This document shows positions 7,873 through 12,972 of a stretch of 12,972 nucleotides of DNA, piece by piece (position 1 is the stretch's first letter; each line of letters opens with the position of its first letter). The position numbers and the translations under genes are program-made. The notes below the pieces were generated by a model. It did not search any database and was not told the DNA's origin. It saw only the letters and a program-made list of their open reading frames with translations. The DNA is from Paracoccaceae bacterium (GTDB lineage Bacteria; Pseudomonadota; Alphaproteobacteria; Rhodobacterales; Rhodobacteraceae): the NCBI GenBank assembly GCA_013214715.1, contig JABSSB010000033.1:1-12972 (forward strand), written 5' to 3'.

Positions 7873-8201
7873 GCCGAGAACTCCCGCCAAGACCAGCCGG
7901 GGCGTTTGGCGCTGATGGCGTCCTTGATCTCTTGCGGGGGTTCAGAGGTTTGCGCGGGATAGGTGCCGAACACTTCAAGCGTCGCCGTGCAGCGCGCCGC
8001 ATGGAACCATTTTCCGCAGCCATAGCTGTGGCGCCAGCGTTCAAAATGGACGCCTTTGGGGTTTTCGCGCGAGAACAGGTAATCCTGTAGCTCGTCGTCT
8101 GACGAGCCCGGGCCGTGTCGCGTCAGATGCGCCTCACCGCCGGGGGTGAGTTCGGTCTCTTCGGCTTCGGCGCCGCAATAGGGGCAGGTGAAAATCAGCA
8201 T
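7869..8201 (-). CDS. soxD: Sarcosine oxidase, delta subunit
   Basis: Small zinc-binding subunit of heterotetrameric sarcosine oxidase; it carries the structural zinc and contacts the other subunits. The 110 residues are the complete family length. C6 and C9 (TCPYCG), H58 and C62 (WRHSYGCGKWF) fit the known Cys-Cys-His-Cys zinc site, and the middle and end (HFERWRHSYGCGKWFHAARC, TYPAQTSEPP) are typical of SoxD. The ATG at 8201 has GGGGG just upstream. The stop codon overlaps a tiny ORF leading to soxA. It sits 45 bases after a TfoX-domain gene, whereas in most related operons soxD directly follows soxB. Confidence 0.96.
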   Translation of the reverse strand: MLIFTCPYCGAEAEETELTPGGEAHLTRHGPGSSDDELQDYLFSRENPKGVHFERWRHSYGCGKWFHAARCTATLEVFGTYPAQTSEPPQEIKDAISAKRPGWSWREFSA

Positions 8202-8246
8202 GTCGGACCCCCGGATGTCTGGTTTCTTGTGTACGTCATCATGTGT

Positions 8247-8573
8247 TCACTTCGGCGGCAGGCTGGCGGCATTGGCCAGCGAAAAGGCAATCAGGTCACG
8301 GCGCCGAGCGTCATTGTCGAAAGGGTCGCGGTCGAGCTCGACCATGCCGCCCATTTTGCGCCCCGTGAAAGACAGAGGTTGTGCGCCTTTGTTCAGCGCG
8401 GCGCCTTCGCGGTGCTTGCCCGCGCGGAACATGCCCCAAGCGCTATGCACGCCGCAGACCATATTGCCATGCAGCATAAAGCAGAGCGTGCCGAACATCT
8501 TCGTTTCGGACAACCCCGGCTCCACCCCCAGATTGGCGCGCATCGTTTCGGCCATGACTTCGGAACAGGGCAC
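8247..8573 (-). CDS. TfoX N-terminal domain protein
   Basis: A 108-residue stand-alone TfoX/Sxy N-terminal domain. Family features seen are KMFGTLCFMLHGNMVCGV (25-42), MFRAGK (48-53), GAQPLSFTGRKMGGMVEL (63-80) and a basic, helical C-terminal end. In gammaproteobacteria the two-domain TfoX/Sxy proteins activate competence genes; stand-alone N-domains in alphaproteobacteria have no established role, so I do not assign competence. The GTG at 8573 is chosen because GGAGG lies eight bases upstream, and because it overlaps the previous stop as TAGTG, implying coupled translation; an ATG six codons later (8555) is the alternative. It lies inside the sarcosine oxidase operon, between an unknown secreted-protein gene and soxD, which is an unusual place. 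Confidence 0.86.
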   Translation of the reverse strand: MPCSEVMAETMRANLGVEPGLSETKMFGTLCFMLHGNMVCGVHSAWGMFRAGKHREGAALNKGAQPLSFTGRKMGGMVELDRDPFDNDARRRDLIAFSLANAASLPPK

Positions 8574-9229
8574 TATTTGGTCCTCCGTTCTCGACCGAGC
8601 GCGTTTGCACCACGAAACTCATTGGCATCCAAAGGCCAAGAATCCCATCGCGGCGTAACATCGCTATGGGTAAAATAGTTAATGCAGTATCGCAGTCCAT
8701 TGCGGGCGACTTCGGCGTCGAAAGCCTCCGAAAACATCACCAAGCCGCCTTCGGTTGAAATCTCGACGGTATCGGCATTGGGCATGTCGGCCAGAACCTT
8801 GCTAATATCGCTGGCGGTCATTCGATAGACCGGCCATTTATCGAGGTATCTTTCCTTGAAGGTCGGTTTTGCCAACCAGACCAATTTGCCGTTCTGGAAA
8901 AGTCCGGCTTCCAAGGCATCGATCTCTTCGGTCTGCATCAGTAGTTCATTTTCTCGCACGCTCAACTTGAAGCGTATCGACAAATCTTCTTCGAATGGTG
9001 GACTGACACTGAGGCTAAACGTTCCGGACCCTTCGTGCCTGGCCTTACTTTTGTTGTGATGATTGGTAACAAAACAATTTTCCCCCGAGCCCATGCTCTC
9101 AACGGCAAAGGCCCCGAAATTGGTAATCGGGAATAAGTGCTCGGCAACGACTGCTTTTGGCAAGACCAAGCTGCCAAGCAAGGTTACAGCGAACCCAACG
9201 ATCCTGATTTGATCGCCTCGGGTCTTCAA
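8573..9229 (-). CDS. Secreted protein of unknown function inside the sox operon
   Basis: The product has 218 residues. The N-terminus is a Sec signal peptide: basic KTRGDQIR, hydrophobic VGFAVTLLGSLVL, cleavage motif AVVA near residue 29. The mature part has two cysteines, C52 (GENCF) and C182 (RYCINYF), likely a periplasmic disulfide, and alternates short beta-like stretches with polar loops; no motif was recognised. The start is a TTG (9229) that overlaps the soxB stop as TTGA. It is chosen because no in-frame ATG occurs before the end of the signal peptide, and a modest AGGGG lies seven bases upstream. Base composition stands out: a hand count of 8881-9120 gives 118 G or C in 240 (49%), against 46 in 60 (77%) for 7201-7260 within soxA. 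This suggests late insertion into the operon. Its end overlaps the TfoX-domain gene by one base. Confidence 0.8.
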   Translation of the reverse strand: MKTRGDQIRIVGFAVTLLGSLVLPKAVVAEHLFPITNFGAFAVESMGSGENCFVTNHHNKSKARHEGSGTFSLSVSPPFEEDLSIRFKLSVRENELLMQTEEIDALEAGLFQNGKLVWLAKPTFKERYLDKWPVYRMTASDISKVLADMPNADTVEISTEGGLVMFSEAFDAEVARNGLRYCINYFTHSDVTPRWDSWPLDANEFRGANALGRERRTK

Positions 9230-10470
9230 TGCGCGACCCCTGCCGCCACGCTTTCGTCAATGAAACGTCCTTCTTTGAAGCGATCCAAAGAGAAGGCCTC
9301 GGTCAGGGGTGAGTGGCCGGTGGCCATCAGTTCTGCCATACCCCAGCCCGAGCCGGGGATCGCTTTGAACCCGCCGGTACCCCAACCGCAATTGATGAAA
9401 CAGCCGTCGAGCGGTGTTTTTGACAGAATCGGGGAGCGATCGCCGGTCATATCCACGATCCCGCCCCACCAGCGCAACATTTTCAGCCGTGAGATCATCG
9501 GGAAGGTTTCGATCAGAGCGCGCACGGTTTCTTCGACATGGTGGAAGGAGCCGCGCTGCGTGTAATTGTTGAACCCGTCTGCCCCGCCGCCAATGACCAT
9601 TTCGCCCTTGTCGGACTGGCTCATATAGCCATGCACCGTGTTGGCCATGACCACCACATCCATGCAGGGTTTGATCGGCTCAGAGACCAATGCTTGCAGC
9701 GCGACGGATTCGATAGGCAGCCGGAAGCCCGCCATATCGGCCAGAACGCCGGAATGACCCGCCACCACGATGCCCAACTTGGTGCAGGCGATGTCACCCT
9801 TGGTGGTGCTGACCCCGGTCACGCGCCCCCCTTCAGAGCGCACACCGGTCACCTCACATTGCTGGATGATGTCCATGCCCATATCCGAACAGGCCCGCGC
9901 ATAGCCCCAGGCCACCGCATCATGGCGCGCAGTGCCACCGCGTTCCTGCCAAAGCCCGCCGAGCACCGGATAACGTGGGCCGTCGAGATTGATGATCGGG
10001 CAGAGTTCTTTAACGCGCTGCGGGCCGATATATTCGGTCTTCACGCCTTGCAGCGCATTGGCATGGGCGGTGCGCTGATAGCCGCGCACTTCGTGATGGG
10101 TCTGCGCAAGCATGATCACGCCGCGGGGCGAGAACATGATGTTGTAGTTCAGGTCCTGGCTGAGCGTTTCATACAGGCTGCGTGCCTTTTCATAGATCGC
10201 CGCGGAGGGGTCCTGCAGGTAGTTCGATCGGATGATCGTTGTATTGCGCCCGGTATTGCCACCGCCCAACCAGCCCTTTTCGATCACCGCGACATTGGTG
10301 ATGCCGAAATTCTTGCCAAGGTAATAGGCCGTCGCCAATCCGTGGCCGCCCGCACCGACGATCACGACATCATATCTGGCCTTGGGCTCGGGGCTGCGCC
10401 AGGCGCGCTCCCATCCAGTATGTTGGCGGAAGGCTTCTTTGGCGATTGCAAAGGCGGAATAGCGTTTCAT
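9226..10470 (-). CDS. soxB: Sarcosine oxidase, beta subunit
   Basis: Catalytic flavoprotein subunit (414 residues, normal length) of heterotetrameric sarcosine oxidase. It oxidises sarcosine at FAD and passes electrons to a covalently bound FMN, which reacts with O2 to give H2O2. The FAD-binding motif is G39-A-G-G-H-G44 after a YDVVIV strand, with E64 (VAVIEK) closing the Rossmann unit. H183 in ARHDAVAW lies about where the FMN-linking histidine sits in characterised enzymes (about 173-175); I infer the equivalence. The C-terminal DAO-type segment (MTGDRSPIL, NCGWGTGGFKAIPGSG) is complete. The ATG at 10470 has GGAG five bases upstream, and sequence above it is not family-like. First gene of the operon, divergent from ccmI; its stop overlaps the next start. 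Confidence 0.97.
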   Translation of the reverse strand: MKRYSAFAIAKEAFRQHTGWERAWRSPEPKARYDVVIVGAGGHGLATAYYLGKNFGITNVAVIEKGWLGGGNTGRNTTIIRSNYLQDPSAAIYEKARSLYETLSQDLNYNIMFSPRGVIMLAQTHHEVRGYQRTAHANALQGVKTEYIGPQRVKELCPIINLDGPRYPVLGGLWQERGGTARHDAVAWGYARACSDMGMDIIQQCEVTGVRSEGGRVTGVSTTKGDIACTKLGIVVAGHSGVLADMAGFRLPIESVALQALVSEPIKPCMDVVVMANTVHGYMSQSDKGEMVIGGGADGFNNYTQRGSFHHVEETVRALIETFPMISRLKMLRWWGGIVDMTGDRSPILSKTPLDGCFINCGWGTGGFKAIPGSGWGMAELMATGHSPLTEAFSLDRFKEGRFIDESVAAGVAH

Positions 10471-10517
10471 GGGCGCTCCAGCAGGCAGGTCTTGTCGGGT
10501 GATATGCCCGTGACGCT

Positions 10518-10546
10518 GTAATGCCCCCTGCCCGCAGGCGTCGCAA
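10518..10546 (-). promoter_or_regulatory. Candidate soxB promoter
   Basis: On the minus strand TTGCGA (10541-10546) is spaced by 17 bases from CATTAC (10518-10523). The match is partial (4 of 6 and 3 of 6), but it is the best-spaced pair I see ahead of soxB, and its -35 falls inside the left arm of the inverted repeat at 10540-10563. It would give a leader of about 40 nt. Confidence 0.3.
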
Positions 10547-10563
10547 TGCAGCGCAGTTGCGAC
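10540..10563. promoter_or_regulatory. Perfect 7-bp inverted repeat in the soxB/ccmI divergent region
   Basis: GTCGCAA (10540-10546) and TTGCGAC (10557-10563) are exact inverted copies separated by ten bases. The arm centres are 17 bp apart, under two helical turns, a layout that suits a dimeric repressor or activator. It lies 70-93 bp upstream of soxB and 81-104 bp upstream of ccmI and overlaps the candidate soxB -35. No regulator gene is in the window. It could also be a chance palindrome or an RNA hairpin. Confidence 0.4.
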
Positions 10564-10643
10564 AAAGCGGCCCAAACGCGGCGATTTGACCTTTTTCCTC
10601 GGGCTTGGGACAGATAGATCAGGGCAAAGGCTGGGAGAAAGCG

Positions 10644-11882
10644 ATGAGCTTCTGGATCGTGACCGGATTGAGCGCTCTGCTGAGTGTGGCCGTGCTTGTG
10701 GTGGCACTTCTGCGCGGGCGCGCCGGGCAACAACCTGCGGCGGCCTATGATTTGCAGGTGTATCGGGATCAGTTGAAAGAGGTCGATCGCGACCTTGCCC
10801 GCAAAGTGATCGAAGAAGCCGATGCCGAACGGCTGCGCAACGAGATCTCGCGCCGAATATTGGCGGCGGATGCGGCAATGAAGGCGGATCAGGCGCAAGA
10901 CGGAAAGCTTGGCCGGATAGGCTGGCTGCTTGGCGCGGCGCTGTCGGTGGTCGTGATCGGCGGCAGCTTTGGCCTTTACAGGCAATTGGGCGCGCCGGGC
11001 TATGGCGATCTCGGCTTGCAGATGCGCATTGCGATGGCGAATGAAGCCTATCGCTCCCGCCCCAGTCAGGAGGTTGCCGAAACCCGCCTGCCGCCCGTGC
11101 CCAGCCTTGAAACCGTGCCGCAGGAGCATCGCGACCTGGTGCAACAATTGCGCGACACGGTGGCCGAACGTCCCGATGATCTGCAGGGGCATATTCTTCT
11201 GGCGCAGGAAGAAGCCCGTCTGGGCCGGTATCGCGACGCCTATGAGGCGCAAGAAATCGTGCTGCGTCTGAAAGGGGCCGAAGCCACAGGCGATGATTTT
11301 GCCATGATGGCCACGATGATGACGTTGGCGGCGGGGGAATATGTCTCTCCGGAAGCGGAGATTTTCCTGCAAGAGGCCGTCGCGCGCGACCCTGAAAACC
11401 CGCTGGCGCGATATCATATCGGCCTGATGATGCTGCAGACCGGTCGGCCCGACCAGGCCTTTGTCATGTGGGAGCGGCTTTTGCGCGAAAGCCCGCCGCA
11501 TGCACCGTGGAGCAATGCGATTCGTCCTCATATCGAAGACGTCGCGATACGCGCCGGGGTGCAATACACATTGCCCGAGGCCGCCCCCGCGCCCCCGGCG
11601 CTGCGCGGCCCGACGGAAGACGATGTTGACGCCATGCAGGATATGGCCCCCGAAGACCAGATGGAGATGATCCGCGGTATGGTCGCGGGCCTGTCGGACC
11701 GTCTGGCCGCGGAGGGCGGGTCTCCTGAGGAATGGGCACAGTTGATCAATGCCCTGGGCGTGTTGGGGGATCGCGAACAGGCGCAGGTGATCTTTGATGA
11801 GGCACGCCTTGTCTTTGCAGGCAATCCGGCAGCGATCGGCACGGTCACCTCGGCAGCGCAGCGGGCCGGGTTGATCGAATGA
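10644..11882 (+). CDS. ccmI: c-type cytochrome biogenesis protein CcmI
   Basis: Inner-membrane apocytochrome c chaperone of the Ccm (System I) maturation pathway. The 412 residues show: transmembrane segment 1 (about 3-23, FWIVTGLSALLSVAVLVVALL); a cytoplasmic loop beginning AAAYDLQVYRDQLKEVDRDL, the hallmark of the family, with heptad-like leucines to about 76; transmembrane segment 2 (about 92-112); and a periplasmic TPR region, with repeat-like helices near 177-207, 237-282 and 345-392. In Rhodobacter the TPR domain binds the C-terminus of apocytochromes. The ATG at 10644 is chosen: GGGAG lies six bases upstream and the protein then starts directly with the membrane segment. A possible -35 TTGACC is at 10586-10591, but no convincing -10 follows. 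It overlaps ruvX by ATGA, so the two are coupled. It is divergent from soxB; no other ccm gene is present here. Confidence 0.93.
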   Translation: MSFWIVTGLSALLSVAVLVVALLRGRAGQQPAAAYDLQVYRDQLKEVDRDLARKVIEEADAERLRNEISRRILAADAAMKADQAQDGKLGRIGWLLGAALSVVVIGGSFGLYRQLGAPGYGDLGLQMRIAMANEAYRSRPSQEVAETRLPPVPSLETVPQEHRDLVQQLRDTVAERPDDLQGHILLAQEEARLGRYRDAYEAQEIVLRLKGAEATGDDFAMMATMMTLAAGEYVSPEAEIFLQEAVARDPENPLARYHIGLMMLQTGRPDQAFVMWERLLRESPPHAPWSNAIRPHIEDVAIRAGVQYTLPEAAPAPPALRGPTEDDVDAMQDMAPEDQMEMIRGMVAGLSDRLAAEGGSPEEWAQLINALGVLGDREQAQVIFDEARLVFAGNPAAIGTVTSAAQRAGLIE

Positions 11883-12355
11883 TCTTTGACGATTTTGAAG
11901 CCTTCGCCGCCAGCCTGCCTCCGATGCGCGCGCTGGCAGGACTGGACCTTGGCGACAAAACCATCGGTGTGGCCGTCAGCGACGTGATGCGCGGCGTGGC
12001 CTCCCCTTTGGAGACGATTCGCCGTAAGAAATACACGCTGGATGCGGCCCGGCTCTCCGAACTTGTCGCAGAGCGCAAGATTTGCGGGCTCGTGCTGGGA
12101 TTGCCTCGCAACATGGACGGTTCCGAAGGGCCTCGATGCCAGAAAACCCGTGCATTCGCGCGCAATTATGCGCGGGAGCATGAAATCGCCATCACTTTCT
12201 GGGATGAGCGCCTGTCCACAGTTGCGGCCGAACGCGCGCTCTTGGAGGCGGATACGACACGAAAACGTCGCGCAGAGGTTATCGATCATGTGGCCGCGGC
12301 CTATATCCTGCAGGGAGCGCTCGACAGATTGCGCCATCTGAGCAGTGAAGGATAA
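11879..12355 (+). CDS. ruvX: RuvX/YqgF family RNase H-fold nuclease
   Basis: Putative Holliday junction resolvase RuvX (YqgF), also implicated in 16S rRNA 5'-end processing in Escherichia coli. The 158 residues are full length. Conserved acidic residues of the RNase H-like site are visible: D23 in the first strand (GLDLGDKTIGVAVSD), E110 (TFWDERLST) and D136 (VIDHVAAAYIL). The loop LGLPRNMDGSEG (73-84), characteristic of the family, is intact. The ATG overlaps the ccmI stop as ATGA. The DUF1289 gene follows after only four bases, so ccmI-ruvX-DUF1289 should form one transcript. Substrate preference (DNA junction or rRNA) cannot be told from the sequence. Confidence 0.94.
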   Translation: MIFDDFEAFAASLPPMRALAGLDLGDKTIGVAVSDVMRGVASPLETIRRKKYTLDAARLSELVAERKICGLVLGLPRNMDGSEGPRCQKTRAFARNYAREHEIAITFWDERLSTVAAERALLEADTTRKRRAEVIDHVAAAYILQGALDRLRHLSSEG

Positions 12356-12359
12356 GCGG

Positions 12360-12590
12360 ATGAATACACCGGTCTGGACCCGGAACGAAATCGAAAGCCC
12401 CTGCATTCAGGTCTGCGTGGTGCATCCGGTCGAGCGGATCTGCACCGGCTGCTATCGCACGATCGACGAGATTTCGCAGTGGTCGCGCATGACGGCCGAA
12501 CAGCGTTCAGAGGTTATGGCCGAGCTGCCCAACCGCGCCCCGAAATTGACGCAACGCCGGGGCGGGCGCGCAGCGCGGCTTAAACGTTAG
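12360..12590 (+). CDS. DUF1289 family small cysteine-rich protein
   Basis: The product has 76 residues. The N-terminal half carries four cysteines, C15 and C19 (SPCIQVC), C28 and C31 (ICTGCYRTIDEI), followed by WSRMTAEQR, the DUF1289 signature. The C-terminus is strongly basic (QRRGGRAARLKR). Four such cysteines suggest a bound zinc or iron-sulfur cluster; the function is not established. The ATG at 12360 is chosen over a GTG at 12345 because AAGGA lies seven bases upstream and the shorter start leaves ruvX without overlap. It is third in the ccmI-ruvX run. Its stop codon overlaps that of the convergent SpoIIAA-like gene (shared TTAG), with no terminator hairpin between. Confidence 0.9.
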   Translation: MNTPVWTRNEIESPCIQVCVVHPVERICTGCYRTIDEISQWSRMTAEQRSEVMAELPNRAPKLTQRRGGRAARLKR

Positions 12591-12972
12591 CCGTCGCGAG
12601 CCCAAAGCATCGCACGATCCAGGTCGTCGCCTTCGAAAAACTGCGTTTCACCGGCCAGCAAGGCGCCCATCAAAGCCTGAGCAGCCCGTTGCCATGCCTT
12701 ATCACCCACGACCGCGGCCCGCGCGAGTCGGGGCGAGAATTCCCGTACCAATGCAGCATGCGCACCCAGCGTCGTGACCCCCTGCCAGCCTTCGAACGCG
12801 CGCAAATCCAGCACAAGGTTAAACTGCTCCTTGCCACGCAGCTTGGCTTCCAGATCGCCTGCGGTCTGGCGCAGGATATCTACCGAAAGCTGGCCCAACA
12901 GGCTAACATGCAGCGTGTCGGCATCAAGCTCGACGATATTGACCGCGCCCAGGCTCTCGCGCAGCCAGCGCC
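12587..12972 (-). CDS. SpoIIAA-like (STAS-fold) protein, N-terminus outside window
   Basis: The frame is open to the right edge, so the start is not seen; the TTG at 12898 is not a credible start because family-like sequence continues upstream of it (NIVELDADTLHVSLLGQLS). The visible 128 codons match the SpoIIAA-like family: a beta strand-rich opening, LVLDLRAFEGW, a middle with the strand ARAAVVGDKAWQRAAQALM, and the closing TQFFEGDDLDRAMLWARDG. These proteins have a STAS/CRAL-TRIO-like fold; their role is unclear and the anti-sigma link of true SpoIIAA should not be assumed. Residues before the domain (RWLRESLGAV) are more than a minimal family member needs, so there may be an N-terminal extension or second domain. 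It converges on the DUF1289 gene, sharing four bases at the stop codons. Confidence 0.82.
   Translation of the reverse strand, partial: RWLRESLGAVNIVELDADTLHVSLLGQLSVDILRQTAGDLEAKLRGKEQFNLVLDLRAFEGWQGVTTLGAHAALVREFSPRLARAAVVGDKAWQRAAQALMGALLAGETQFFEGDDLDRAMLWARDG

Noticed and set aside
7820..8044. N-terminal extension of soxA to 8044
   Set aside because: It overlaps soxD in another frame, is Arg/Pro-rich, and the ribosome site and family alignment both point to the ATG at 7819.
8247..8573. TfoX-domain protein as evidence of a natural-competence system
   Set aside because: Only the N-terminal domain is present and no competence or DNA-uptake gene is in the window; stand-alone TfoX-N proteins have no established competence role in this group.
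10471..10878. N-terminal extension of soxB to 10878
   Set aside because: It would overlap ccmI and the divergent promoter region; SoxB proteins begin near MKRYSAF, with GGAG just upstream of 10470.
10467..11564. Minus-strand frame opposite ccmI, which could have extended the sox operon upstream
   Set aside because: It is the antisense of a well-supported CcmI; its translation is rich in Arg/His/Gln with no family signature.

Overview
The window looks like chromosomal DNA of a marine-type alphaproteobacterium of the Rhodobacteraceae (Roseobacter group). This rests on the high G+C content, the family-typical sequences of SodB, the four-subunit sarcosine oxidase and CcmI, and the run ccmI-ruvX-DUF1289. 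It is inference from gene content, not a database match.

Layout. Positions 1-2462 (+) hold the 3' end of a very large calcium-binding RTX protein: 83 complete nonapeptide repeats in unbroken register, then a 67-residue cap and secretion tail. It converges on sodB (2522-3121, -), whose rho-independent terminator lies between the two genes. Everything from 10470 down to 2522 is on the minus strand: soxB, a secreted protein of unknown function, a TfoX-N domain protein, soxD, a possible 18-codon coupling ORF, soxA, soxG, two tandem paralogous small secreted proteins of unknown function, and sodB. Many of the joints are stop/start overlaps (TTGA, TAGTG, ATGA, and an 8-nt overlap), so soxB to soxG reads as one translationally coupled operon. 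sodB has its own candidate promoter. The right end (10644-12590, +) is the divergent run ccmI-ruvX-DUF1289, also tightly coupled. It meets a SpoIIAA-like gene (-) that runs off the window, with stop codons overlapping tail to tail.

How the genes work together. SoxBDAG is the heterotetrameric sarcosine oxidase, which demethylates sarcosine (the end of glycine betaine/choline breakdown) to glycine, H2O2 and a one-carbon unit passed to tetrahydrofolate. SodB removes superoxide; its position downstream of sox suggests, but does not prove, shared oxidative-stress use. CcmI chaperones apocytochrome c during haem attachment. RuvX is an RNase H-fold housekeeping nuclease.

The least ordinary parts are the unbroken RTX array, the two extra genes (one of markedly low G+C) inside the sox operon between soxB and soxD, the tandem two-cysteine secreted paralogs, and the 18-codon ORF joining soxD to soxA. 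I found no tRNA, rRNA, CRISPR array, insertion sequence or phage gene, and no gene-free stretch over 300 bases.
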